DNA of 64,000 bases from Tubulanus polymorphus (lineage: Eukaryota; Nemertea; Palaeonemertea; Tubulaniformes; Tubulanidae): contig NC_134028.1 in NCBI RefSeq assembly GCF_964204645.1, positions 7,421,001-7,485,000 of the forward strand, in the 5' to 3' direction. A model generated the notes under the pieces. That model had not been told where the DNA came from, ran no database searches, and saw nothing but the letters and a program-made list of their open reading frames with translations. The position numbers and the translations under genes are program-made. Shown in pieces: positions 42,600-53,764 of this stretch. The stretch's first letter is position 1. Each line of letters opens with the position of its first letter.

Positions 42600-43643
42600 T
42601 ATGGTGGCTGATAAGGGCCATAGCGTAAAATTCCTGGTATGTAAATGAGGGCGCCAGAACGCCAGAACGCCAAAACGAAAAAAAACGTCCAATTTTCTCT
42701 AAAAGTTCGTTTTGGCGCGCCAAAACGGAGAATATTCCGTTTTGGCGCCCCCGCCAAAACGAACTTTCATTTTGGCGCCCCCGCCAAAACGAACTTTCGT
42801 TTTGGCGCCCCCGCCAAAACAACGAAAAACGTCCAATTTTCTCTAAAAGTTCGTTTTGGCGCGCCAAAACGGAGAATATTCCGTTTTGGCGCCCCCGCCA
42901 AAACGAACTTTCATTTTGGCACCCCCGCCAAAACGAACTTTCGTTTTGGCGCCCCCGCCAAAACAACGAAAAACGTCCAATTTTCTCTAAAAGTTCGTTT
43001 TGGCGCGCCAAAACGGAGAATATTCCGTTTTGGCGCCCCCGCCAAAACGAACTTTCATTTTGGCGCCCCCGCCAAAAGGAACTTTCGTTTTGGCGCCCCC
43101 GCCAAAACAACGAAAAACGTCGAAATTTCTCTGAAAGTTCGTTTTGGCGCGCCAAAACAAAGAAAAGTTCGTTTTGGCGCGGTTATTTCCGTTTTGGCGC
43201 CCCCGCCAAAACAAGCATTCAACCACAGTAAAATTATTTTTCAAATTGGCGCGTTGATCTTGTTTGTAATTTGCATAAATTTGCATAAATGAAAATATTT
43301 TACGTATATATAGAATTATTTTACGTGGTTTAAAGTTCGTATTGGCGGGGGCGCCAAAACGAAAGTTCGTTTTGGCGGGGGCGCCAAAACGGAATATTCG
43401 TTGTTTTGGCGCGCCAAAACGAACTTTCAGAGAAAATTGGACGTTTTTCGTTGTTTTGGCGGGGGCGCCAAAATGAAAGTTCGTTTTGGTGGGGGCGCCA
43501 AAACGGAATATTCTCCGTTTTGGCGCGCCAAAACGAACTTTTAGAGAAAATTGGACGTTTTTTTTCGTTTTGGCGTTCTGGCGTTCTGGCGCCCTCATTT
43601 ACATACCAGGAATTTTACGCTATGGCCCTTATCAGCCACCATA
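42600..43643. mobile_element. Foldback element of 144-bp units, inserted in the mariner
   Basis: The ends are perfect inverted repeats (TATGGTGGCTGATAAGG), with the 6-bp target GGACAC on both sides (42594-42599 and 43644-43649). Joining the flanks restores the mariner end exactly. The left arm has tandem units of exactly 144 bp (landmark CGTCC at 42686, 42830, 42974, 43118). The right arm has about two inverted units after an AT-rich spacer (about 43217-43335). Units consist of TTTTGGCG-CCCC-CGCCAAAA mini-hairpins and TTTTGGCGCGCCAAAA palindromes. Because 144 is divisible by three, frames of 203-227 codons stay open on both strands; they are not genes. The superfamily is not assigned. Confidence 0.93.
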
Positions 43644-43655
43644 GGACACCCTGTA

Positions 43656-44875
43656 TTTATTCGAAATTCTATGAAAATGCGTCCCGAGACATATTCCCGA
43701 TCAGGTTTCTATCTTCGGCGAATGATTCGTGTGGAAGAATTGCGGAAACGGTTTCGTGGAGAGTATGTATACGTATGTATATATATGAATATGAATTATC
43801 GGAATTACTGAAGAGCAAATAAGATAGAGCAGCGAAATATAAATAATTCAATAATATTTCTGAGCTTCCACAATATGACAATTTCTTCAAGACAAAGAAA
43901 AACTAAATTCTAAGTAAGCCCCATACTTCATTTATTCCTTCGGATAAGGTTTCAAATATCAAACATCGAATACATTTTCTTTTGAACTCTTAATAGCGAC
44001 GATTTGCTTTTCAAAAGCTTTTTCAAAAGCTTTCCATCGAGAATGTCGCCGCAGTCAACGATGAATCGCGCTCGCACAGAAGATGCGTCGGTGAAGATTT
44101 TTATGAAGATTTGTATGGTTAACGCGCGCGCCACGCGCGCCCAGCGAGAAGTTCAGCGCAGACGAAACGACGGCGACGAAATGTCTCGTTAATCAAAAAC
44201 AATTTTCAACATCAAAAGACGTCGTCGTCTCAGAGGTTTGAGGTTTGCAGACGATTTTTTAATGTTTGAGAGAGAAATATTAATCAAAGAGGACTCGACG
44301 ATCTGACGGATGATAACGTACGATCTTAAATGCTCAAATACGAGCATTTAAGATTGCTTCAAAATTACGCCCGACACGACAATGTTTTTAAAATTTACAT
44401 TACAAATTTGACTCAAGAAAATATCTTCTTAATGAAAAAAAACTCGAAAAGCCCGCCCGCCGCACGCGCGAAAACTGGAGGTACGCAAATTGCACCGTGC
44501 AAAGATCGTACGCCACATCTACAGGGAGTTGAGTCGTACGTACGCCTGGCGAAAATGCGCTCTACAAAGGAGCTGCGGCAAGTGTGTATGCATCATAGTA
44601 AAAGTCCATTATTATGCCGATTTTGGAACCGATGAAAATCATGGGATCATAACAAATCTGGCATTATAGAGAAGTGTTTAGGGGTTCGGTTTCTTGAGTA
44701 AGGTCAGGTAAGATAAGGTTCCGAATCTCGGCTTTCTGCGTACCCCACTCTTGCGCACGTGCACCCATAATGCATATCAATCAACAAATCACAGCGAAGG
44801 TTTCTTTTAATGTTTCATTTCATTTTTTTTCTCTATTTCTCGGTGTTATTCAAAGTCCTCGGGCTAGTTTTACAG
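43656..44875. other. Gene-free stretch with a small hairpin
   Basis: TCTTAAATGCTC at about 44325 and its complement, separated by AAATAC, form a 12-bp hairpin. A GC-rich run GCGCGCGCCACGCGCGCC lies near 44124. Frames up to 138 codons start in the foldback arms and are artefacts. Confidence 0.4.
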
Positions 44876-44973
44876 ACTGGTATCAAGTTTTATCAGGGGG
44901 CTAATTCAATTGAAAATGAATTGAGTGAATTGAATGAATTGAATTTAGCCCCCAGCTTAGATTTGACACCAGT
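44876..44973. repeat. Small inverted-repeat element
   Basis: ACTGGTATCAA at the left and TTGACACCAGT at the right enclose GGGGGCTAA...TTAGCCCCC and an AATTGAA-rich core, about 98 bp in all. One copy in the window; the size and nested symmetry suggest a tiny MITE. Confidence 0.6.
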
Positions 44974-45239
44974 CGATAAAACTGTGCCCCAGGTTCGTGT
45001 TCTTCTAGCACGCGATGAGTGTCAGTGTTGCCGTTAAGTGGCCCGTTAGTGGTGACCTGTTCAATCGTTTGTTTTATAATCAGACAGGGCAGAAACAAAT
45101 TATCTGCTCGCCGTCTGTTTCCTCGGCAAATTATAAGCAAGGTCGTTAAATTGCAATACCGGGAAATGCAACTACAGAAACACTGTTTTTGTAACTTCAA
45201 ACATAATATATTTTCATAGTCGTCGAAAAAACACTATAA

Positions 45240-45493
45240 TCCGTGTACACTGTAGATAAATGAAGAAATCCCACGCTTCGAATTAAATCATACTGATAGA
45301 ATTGATTATCTTGAAACCACAACGTTTCGGCTGTTGACTAACGGCCATCATCAGGCGGAATGACCAGGTAGTTCAGTTTTCTGGTTATTCCACATGATGA
45401 TGGCTGTTAGTCAACATCCGAAACGTTGTGGTTTCAAAATAATAAATACTATCAGTTTAATTTAATTCGAAGTGTGGGATTTCTTCATTTATC
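45240..45493. repeat. Inverted cassette with two hammerhead-like cores
   Basis: Ends of about 40 bp are inverted (GATAAATGAAGAAATCCCAC at 45255 and its complement ending 45493). Inside, two oppositely oriented cores lie at 45324-45355 (minus) and 45393-45424 (plus). The minus core reads CTGATGA, then a stem II of GGC-C-GTT/AAC-A-GCC, then GAAAC. This matches the hammerhead core (CUGAUGA, stem II, GAAA). The plus core has ATGATGA instead. Hammerhead motifs are reported in the terminal repeats of Penelope-like retroelements; a relic of that kind is the likeliest source. Stem I is not resolved and cleavage is unproven. Confidence 0.6.
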
Positions 45494-45539
45494 ATTTAAC
45501 TATTTTCATGTTCTAATACTTCGTACACTAGACTCCGAT

Positions 45540-45690
45540 CAACGCGGAAAACCGTTCAACTCGGATGTATTTTCAAATCATTTGGACACAAATATGAAAT
45601 ACATAACATCCAACTCAGATATCACTCAAGTCGGACACATTTTACGGCTCCATATTAAGATCCGACTTGGGCGAAGTCTACTGTTTATCA
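45540..45690. repeat. Repeat family H, copy 2
   Basis: It contains CAACTCGGATGTATTTTC, ACTCAAGTCGGACACATTTT and GATCCGACTTGGGCGAAGTC, with a partner near 24644. It sits between the two hammerhead-bearing cassettes. Confidence 0.5.
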
Positions 45691-45767
45691 AAAAACCTCG
45701 GTCGATTTACCTGTTTTCTCAAAAATTATGCCAAATTCATTTTCCCTGAGTCGAGACGAAAACACAA

Positions 45768-45920
45768 TATCCGTGTATGATGGATAAATGCGAGAAATCC
45801 CACAATAGATACGCCGGATGATGGCTAATAGTCTTTAGCCGAAACGTTGCGCAAATATATACTCTTCTATTCAAGTTTCTCTTTTTGGCTGTATTTAGCT
45901 GTGGGATTTTTCGCGTTTAC
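45768..45920 (+). repeat. Second cassette with a hammerhead-like core
   Basis: The ends GATAAATGCGAGAAATCCCACA and TGTGGGATTTTTCGCG are inverted. The core at 45815-45845 reads GGATGATGGCTAA, a 5-nt loop and TTTAGCCGAAAC, giving a 6-bp stem II (GGCTAA/TTAGCC) followed by GAAA. CGGATGA replaces the canonical CTGATGA, which probably inactivates it. Its left border CCGTGTA...GATAAATG repeats that of the cassette at 45240, so the two are direct copies about 525 bp apart. Confidence 0.6.
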
Positions 45921-47689
45921 ATTTTCCCTATTAATATCTCTTTCTCGTTCTAATTTTCTCTAGAATCTTCACAGAAAATGGGCCAGAATCTCTTATTCTA
46001 ATAGCTTTCCAAAGGATAATCTAAGGTGATCGAAAAACATTAACTTTACCTTCAGTATCGCTTCGACATCATAAAATCCATATAGCCAGAAGACACTTCA
46101 CGACCTAAAATAGGACTAGAAATTAACGCTTGCAAAGTGCTTCCCTCCTTGTTTCTATAGAAGTGGTCAAATTACGATAAAACAATATTCATAACAACAG
46201 AAACCCGTGTCTCGTGATGTCGAGCTGATTCGGGCTTATTTCGAACGGACGTCGATCAAACAGCGCTGAAATCACGTGGTGTTATTGGTAAGTATAGGCA
46301 AGAGGTTATTACAAAACTAACACGCGATAATCCACCAATCACAATCAGCGCGCCCGTAACTCGATTATACGCTTCGGACGTTTCTCCGATCTCGACACTC
46401 GGCGACTTCGGGAGTTGGAGGGAAACATAAATACAAACGCCCGAAGCGTATTGTCACGAATAACGAATAATCGCTCTCGCTTTACGCGTTAAATTATAAA
46501 CACGTTATCGATTCTGAAATGGTGGAGACGGAATTGGAAAGTAATCCGGTTCCATGTTGTTTACCGCACCATAGAACCCAACAAGCCGCAACCCGTTAGC
46601 TCAAATACTTATCGCGTCGCAGCGGCTATTGTTATTTCGCTTGTTAGTACCGGTCACAAGCGACATTCTTGTATTAATATTGACAATATTGACAACTTTC
46701 GCGCCATATACATCGCCGCAACTTACTTTTATACATCACTTATTCAACAGATATCAAATAATAGCGGGTAAATAATAATTATACCCGAGTTTATTCGTTC
46801 GATACATTCTATGTACGCGTCAACTGTTTACTTTAAGAACCTCATTTTCTCGTAGCTCGAATACGAGTCGCGCTTTCCCTGGAGCGAAAACACGCAAACG
46901 AATGGAAATGTTATGAAGTATATTGGCAATAAGCTATATCGGTTACATCATAAGCTATAGGCTACATTATCCCCATTTTCTACATTTTACTTCTTCTTTA
47001 CTTTTTATTTCAAGGCACTTAATTTCTTCGTTTCTACAGACCACCCCAAATAAAGTTTACTGTATTTCGCATTTTGCATTTATTACACTGTTTTGTTGCT
47101 TTAAATTACATTCGAAAATATAGCATTCATTCATTATGAACTAGGCATAAACGAGAGGCCCGCAACATCAAATCGTGTTCGTCGCTGGCCTTGATGAAAA
47201 CAGTCGCCATGAAAATGATGCAAGCAAGTTTTATATCCAAAGCGAGAATATCAAACTATCCTCACGTATCCAAATAACACGCCAACATCGGACCAATAAA
47301 TTATTGACCTATTCAAAGTGAAAGGTGTGAAATATTTGAAATGATCCTACGATACCGCGGGAAGGGATAGGTCGCGATGATAAGAAGCCCCTATCTCTCC
47401 AAGCGGATAATCTTTCTCTACTTCAAGAAAGGTCACGTTATTCAACAGTTCTCATTAATAGATAAATGAGTTATCGTTTATTTTCGAATCACGGGTGCTA
47501 TCGATGTCGGTGTAAGATTTTCTAAGATTTCTAATTCTGATTCTAACTGATTTCGGCGACTGATACCTATACGAGACTTAAGTTAGACGGTTGTATCATT
47601 TAGGTCTTGAATATTCGCCCTTATTTCACAAATAAACCATTTTACAATTGCTAGCCGCCATTTTGGTAGGCTTGGGTACTTTTGTCCCG
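45921..47689. other. Gene-free stretch
   Basis: AT-rich, with short frames only. GACAATATTGACAA repeats near 46680. Nothing recognised. Confidence 0.4.
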
Positions 47690-48013
47690 TAATGGCGTAC
47701 CCGCAAAACCAGCTAACCTGCCAGATGGCGTGACGAGCAGTAGGTCATCCGTTGTCAAAATTAGTTCGTTTTCAATTAACTTTGAACTGGATTGTCAGAC
47801 TCCCGAATCCATATATTATCTCAGCACCCACCAAATTATACAATACTCATTCTTCATCTCGGATATCGGTGTAGTTTTCATGAATAATTGATTCATTTAA
47901 GAGAAAAGTTCATTCAGATTATTTGATTGAAATGTAGAATAAATTGAACGCGGACAACCATCTGATTGCCAGTGGAATCCTCGATTGCCACAGTAGCAGT
48001 GCGGGTACCCTAT
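47690..48013 (-). mobile_element. MITE family D, copy 2 (uninterrupted)
   Basis: The inverted ends are AATGGCGTACCCGCA at the left and TGCGGGTACCCTATT at the right. The minus-strand order of blocks equals that of 14060-14757 without the retroposed insert, so this copy serves as the empty site. 324 bp, non-coding. Confidence 0.8.
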
Positions 48014-48783
48014 TGTTGGGTCATTCTTTTCGATTCTGTAATGCGCCTTTAATCATATATTTCATTGGCCCGTTGTACACCGGCCACTTTCTTCTCCAAG
48101 GCAACCGTTCATCGATAAGCGAGCCAACAAACAAACTATATTATTCAATATTAGGCCTAATTGAATATTGAAGGCATAATGAATATTTACTGTTCTGTAT
48201 TCCGCGATCGACTGAATAGGCCTAATCAAAACGCATAAAACGAATACTAGAACGGTTAGCAAACAATATTTAAGATTACGAATCATCTGTTTTCTTTGCT
48301 CGCTATCTATGGCCAATTTCAGTTCCATATTTTAATTTAGGAACCCCGCGATGCCGATTACTGTTTCTACTACGATTTGGATCCGCTAGTTAATCTCGTC
48401 CGGCGATGAGGTATTTGGCAACGCTAAATCCAGGCTTACGGACTCGCGTATATGGAATCCAGGCAAATCGATTTGCCAGGCGCCAGGTTAACTCCGGCGG
48501 TCGCGAACTATTACGGATAATTGACTACGTGACCCTGTCGAACGGAAATCCTGCGACAGATAAAACCGGGAATGAATGAATTTCAATGATCCAAACTCCG
48601 AATATGCAATTGAAGTTCTGACTTAAGTGCATTGCACTTAATCAACTTAAGCCCTAAACGTACACACGCACACAGACACAGACACAATAACACTCAATGT
48701 ATAAGAAATTGCATACTTTAAATGGCCACAGAACTATTTCATATTCAATCTAGATACTGTCGGTTTTACGTTCCTATATCTAA
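48014..48783. other. Gene-free stretch
   Basis: A short palindromic patch lies at about 48146-48168 (AATATTAGGCCTAATTGAATATT) and another near 48625 (AAGTGCATTGCACTT). No gene recognised. Confidence 0.4.
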
Positions 48784-48983
48784 AGCCCAATGCACACGAT
48801 GCAGGAAACCAGGAAACGGTAGAAAGAAACATGTTTTCGGGCATTTCCTGGTTTCGTGTGCGCGTTTATACCAGAAACGAGAAACATGGTTTCGGGAATA
48901 TCGCTTTCGAGATCAGATATGTTTGATCCTGTGTTTTTGTATTTTTGTGTTTCCCTGTTTCCCTACGTCATGTGCGTTGGGTA
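48784..48983. mobile_element. MITE-like element family G, copy 2
   Basis: The left end AGCCCAATGCACACGATGCA, then GGAAACCAGGAAAC, is inverted at the right end (GTTTCCCTGTTTCCC, then GTGCGTTGGGTA). About 200 bp. The GAAACATG-TTTTCGG and GAAACATGG-TTTCGG interior is itself repetitive. Related sequence lies at 34190-34447 and 35018-35034. The 89-codon frame over it is not a gene. Confidence 0.7.
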
Positions 48984-51012
48984 CTAGGTAATTGCAATGA
49001 AGTCTGTCGGTGCGAAACGGTGCAAAAAAGATTTTGAAATATACTCTCCCCGAGACCAGTTCCTCGTAGTAAACCAACAGTTTCAACTAAACTTTAAATG
49101 ATATATTCGAGAGGCAACCAAACATAGTTTTCTAATTGTAAAAGCACTTTTTACCCCACTTTAAACAGACATTTCGATTTCGTTCATCTCATAGGCTCAT
49201 ACATCGGCTGTATAGTCCGAAGCAAGACGAAATCGCTCGAGAGCTTCGGCAAGGCTTCTTCGCTGGTTTGACAGCGGAACTGCACTAACCTCCCATCAGA
49301 CCACTTCACGCCCGCCATGTATTACGTGGAATGCAATTCAATTGTTCACTTTAGGGTCAGACGACGCGATTCGTAGGCGATCAGAGACGGCTTGAATCCG
49401 GCGATCAACATGAACTCGACTTCGAATCAACGAACTCGTAGAGTGTACCGATAAACGAAAGAATTGGTTTAACCCGTCACGTCGCAGCCTCATATATCGC
49501 CCGTGTTCCAGGCGATGACGACTGTCTGTAGCCTTGAGATAATTTTTTTGAAGAGTCAACCATTTTGCCCCGGAGACAGCGCGTTGGTTTTTACTGATAT
49601 CATATGGCGGTATCGATACAGTGCAGCGTTTACAAAAGGGATTATGCCGTAATAATCGGGTATTAAGCGAAATGTTTGTTTAACTAGTAACGATAGGTTG
49701 TTAAACAGGGATGAAACGAACGAGAGAGTAACGCATTTAATAGACTGGTCGTTGCTTTAACCTTCGGATTTAAAGGATTATCATCGAAAATGTCTGATCC
49801 GATTGAGCGCAGATGTGCGTGATAGGAAGAATCGATACTCCAGGTTTACCGTTGTATACGAAGTCCATGAAAAAGCGGCCGAAAACTCGAGAAAGAAGTA
49901 TTAGAATATATCGAATGTACAATGTAAAATCCGACGATTAAAAGTCGAGGGAAAATTGTCTAAGTTTTCCACTTTCTCGGACTTTTCTTGAAGGGCCTAG
50001 TAATTTACAGAGAGTAAATTCTGGGAAGGTTGACGTTATTTAAATTGTTTTTGTCTCGAACTGAATGAGTCATGGTATTAAATCCATGCCCAGATACCTT
50101 TTTCTTGCAGCATTCTTCCTACACCACGTTTCCGATGTTAACAAGCGCGTTTAAAAAGTCTCAGATCTTCAATTTGATCGGTAAAAGTTTTCGTAAAATT
50201 ACCAGAAACATTAACGCCATTATAATCTGCGCGGAGATGCTGCACAGAGTTCCTATCTCGTTTTTACAACTCTCATTTTATTCCCGAAACGCGACGGAAA
50301 ACGCTTCGAACTCGGTGAAATAGTGATTACGTCGGTGTTTAAAAGCACTTTGTCGTCGGTTTTTATTTTTGTTGAAACTATAAGAAGAACGAGAAAAACT
50401 TCGTCGTCTATAAAGGGATTACGAAACGGGTAGTAACATGTTTTCTAAGATGAAGGGCCACCTGCTCATGACTGCTAACAGGGTCATTATAACGCTGTCA
50501 TCTGATTTGCCACAGCCATAAAACCATATTCTACGCCTAAGCACGTAATCGGCCGATGGAGATTCCCCCGTAACGAGCGACGGTTCTTTTTTTCTTGCTT
50601 TTCCTCAAACACGTCTGCCATGAAATAATCAGTGGTACCGCCGCCGCCGCCGCCGCTGCTGATGCCCGTCTAATAAAAAACGTTGCGCGAGAACTTCGGT
50701 TTTCACACGGTAATCCAGATCAAAACGGATTCCTACACTTTGGTGAAGTCGTCGTTCTACACGGAAAATTCTCCAGTCAAATGGCGACTGTGGGTGGCTT
50801 CTAAAGAGGTTTTTCATGTGACACACCGTAGCAAGTCATTTGGCTACTGCAGTAAAAATTTATCATATTACTATATAGTCGACTGCCGTTCCAGGTCGAT
50901 ATAAAAGTATTCAAACATCATGCGCGAAGTCGGTAAACCCCGAGTTACTGAGAAATATGAAATCCTTCCGTAAGAAAGTAAGAACGTCTGTCTAGATTCA
51001 CTGGCCACCTGG
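48984..51012. other. Gene-free stretch with a (CCG)n
   Basis: A CCG repeat of about seven units lies at 50638-50656, followed by CTGCTG. Frames of 65-83 codons without domains. No repeat copy recognised. Confidence 0.4.
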
Positions 51013-51148
51013 GGCTGGTTGCATAGTCATGGCTTGTATTTAAGACCAGTCTGAGACCAACTTAGTTCTATAGCCAATCTAACAACTTAAGACCAGTCTT
51101 AAGATTTAAGACCAATTTTGGACTTAAGTCACAACTGTGCAACTGGCC
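51013..51148. mobile_element. Small MITE, family C, copy 2
   Basis: The ends GGCTGGTTGCATAG and CTGTGCAACTGGCC are near-perfect inverted repeats. CCTGG flanks both sides (51008-51012 and 51149-51153) as a possible 5-bp target duplication. The interior has repeated AAGACCAGTCT words. 136 bp, related to 11524-11655. Confidence 0.7.
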
Positions 51149-52440
51149 CCTGGGGCTGACCAGTTTCGGCCATGTAAGACGTGCGTCTCGTGCAATTTGC
51201 TTTTGAAAATAAAAGAAATCAATTTACAGGAAAATACCATCGATCAATCGCAATAGAATCGATCGTTTGGTCGGTTTTTTAGTAGTGATAATGACGTGGA
51301 AGGGGGTGATAGGACATGCAGGAATGCAGGGATTGAACACTGCGTCGAGGCAAACATAATTAGACAAAGGACTTTCAGATGAACTATACATAACCCGCAA
51401 CTAACGCCTCATATTTCATTGTTGATTGATGAAATCGTTTGAACCGCGGTGATTTTTCTGCATTCATGCCTTGTCCGTGACATCTATGAGAAAATATGTA
51501 ACGTATAAAGTAACATTCTGGACATTATACAGAAGCGAATTATACGGTCAGTCCAAAACGACTAATTTATTCAATCGTCACAGCTGGACTCGTTGCGGTT
51601 TAAATACCGTCCTCTTAAATTTTCGAAAAACTACGCGCCATTACGAAATTGTATTCATCACCGAGTTACATTTGCTCCAGGTGGTTCATATGGAGGGGGT
51701 GTATTTTCATGTCCCCTCCCCATTTCAATCGACGATTAGGTTTTTAGATCTAATAGGAGTACCAACGAACATATTATCCGCATTTGGGATGTGATAGCCA
51801 TTAAATTGACGTTCAATCCGAAAAATGAAGTAATTCTATACGCCTATTAGTCAACGCAGTTGACTGTTTGCTTTTCATTATATTGTTCGAATCGAAAAGG
51901 GCTACTTCAAATTCACCTGCCTGGCAAATCAAGTAAACAACTCCGAAGCTTTATAAGTAGCGTCCAGTTTCGTCGGTTTTCAATCGATTGAAATATTTGA
52001 AAGTGATCTTGACTCGTTAGTTTAACCATAGACTGACAGCTGATGAAATTCCAACGCTGGAAAAAGTACCAGGTCGATCATATATGGTACCGTTAAACCC
52101 TGTCAGAACTAAGAGCAACGCGACGCTTTACATGATCAACCGATGAACAGCCCGGTATTATCATAAATATAGAATCGATCCATTCAACGACGTGATCCAA
52201 TAATTCCCCCGGTGACAATATGGAAGTTAACGTCAGGGCGACGAGCAGATGTGCGTCAAAATTGTCCTTTTGTAAAAATTCATATAATATATTGGAAAAT
52301 ACTCAAACTAAGTTATCGTGCATGTACGTAGTACTGACAACAGCTAGTGTGCAAACGGCTAAAAATAAAGCGCATAACAAACGTTAGTGAGACGACTCCA
52401 GGAGGCAATCAATAATGATGATAATAACAATTTAACTTCA
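51149..52440. other. Gene-free stretch
   Basis: A 107-codon plus-strand frame at 51471-51794 has no recognisable domain. Nothing else recognised. Confidence 0.4.
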
Positions 52441-52740
52441 GCATTTTATAGCGCCCTTTTCGCTGTCATACAATATTCAATGACGCTTTCATTAAAGTTG
52501 GTATTATTACCCCAAGCAGATCAAATCATGTAACAGTCAATTCTGCCCGATGAGAAAAGTGACATCCGAGCAACTACAGGCGCTCAGGAGACATCACGCC
52601 AAAGTATCGATTGGAAACAGGCGATAAGGCTACCTGTTTTGCCCGGAGACACTAGGCCTACGGTAATGTAGGGTTCGAACCGACGATGTGCTTTAGCTTC
52701 CCAGAGTCGAATGCTCTTCGACCACTCGCCAACACCGCTG
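52441..52740 (-). mobile_element. tRNA-headed SINE, copy 4 (best head)
   Basis: On the minus strand the head has an A box TGGCGAGTGGTCG (52719-52731) and a perfect B box GGTTCGAACCC (52671-52681), with a serine- or leucine-tRNA-like layout between. The body has GTGTCTCCGGGCAAAAC and TAGTTGCTCGGATGTC. The 3' end has GAAAGCGTCATTGAATATTG and GGGCGCTATAAAATGC. It is the best copy for recognising the Pol III promoter. It is not a functional tRNA gene, because the acceptor stem does not close. Confidence 0.82.
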
Positions 52741-53764
52741 AGCGGTATCAGTGAGGGGGTCAGTAGTAGGGTGATCGTAATTCAACTCAAAAGTGTGGTG
52801 ATGTACTTCTCAGTAAAAACAAAATGGCTAATTTTTTCACACACTGTATTTGATTCTTGACCCGGGCAGAAGCCATAGCCGTACTGTGAAATAGTGAAAT
52901 CGAACTGTTTAAGAGAAATGTGGCAGTTGATGTCAAATTGAAGTACAGCCGACATCGGGTTTGTTTAACCTCAATTTCGACGGAAGGTCATACGCCTCGT
53001 AAACGAGGAGTAATTCTGAAGAGATTTCCGATCTCACTCGTGCGCGCACAGATCCTACAACAACTCCGATAAATGTTCTCAACGAAGCTCTGAAGATTGT
53101 CGCGTTCCGATGGCAATTCGATGCACTTGTTGCGAAACACTTTCGCATTTATACCTTTTATTTATCTGAGCCAGCGAAAAAAAACACGAGCAGCCACACA
53201 CCAGTAGAAAGAAGGGTTTAAGCGGCTTTTTCTTGTTTTGAAGACAAGACGAATGTGAATACCGCATCGCACCGGGCGATAATAGTTAAGAAGCTTAGCC
53301 CGGTAAATCTCGGTAGGGGCTTTAGCCGAAGTTGTTCGTGTGTGCGAGGCGTCGATATTTTTACGACGCCGGCATGAAGAGGAAAGACCAACACTCGACC
53401 GCGGTCGCTTCCGCGTGCGTCAGTCACGATCTCGAGGATCAACCGAATCGAGCGGTCGTGAGCAGACGACAGAAAAACGGTTTTACCGTCGAAAGAAACG
53501 GCGGCGACGTTAAATATATACATATACAGCTTGATGAAAAGAAGATTATTTACCGACGATGAAAAAAGAATAACGAAATGGAAACGAACGTCGATCAGGT
53601 TCAAGTAAGGTTAGAATCGATTAACGAAATGACGATCAAAGGAGGAAAATACGTTTAAGATGGATAACATACTAAATGCGTAATTACGCGGTGTTTCGAT
53701 TTATCATTGGTATAAATAACACAGTCGAAATTTTATGACGGAGCGCGTAAAGCTACGTAAGCCC
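52741..53764. other. Gene-free stretch
   Basis: A 128-codon minus-strand frame at 53218-53604 overlaps a 76-codon plus-strand frame; neither shows a domain. CpG is frequent. Confidence 0.4.

Larger units (their letters stand above)
41596..43653 (+). mobile_element. Decayed Tc1/mariner element carrying a nested insertion
   Basis: The left terminal inverted repeat, 41596-41633, begins CAGGGTGTCCCATT. Its exact complement runs 42566-42599 and resumes after the nested element to finish at 43653. TA target duplicates lie at 41594-41595 and 43654-43655. This is standard mariner insertion. Without the 1044-bp insert and one 6-bp duplicate the element is about 1.0 kb, shorter than a full mariner of about 1.3 kb, so internal deletion is likely. 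The inverted repeats are intact although the coding region is dead. Confidence 0.93.

Noticed and set aside
42472-43598. Overlapping frames of 203-227 codons with repeated peptides
   Set aside because: They are the 144-bp foldback units read in frame on both strands; the same DNA is palindromic and flanked by a target duplication.
52660-52740. tRNA gene on the minus strand with good A and B boxes
   Set aside because: The acceptor stem does not close and the sequence continues into a SINE body repeated elsewhere in the window.
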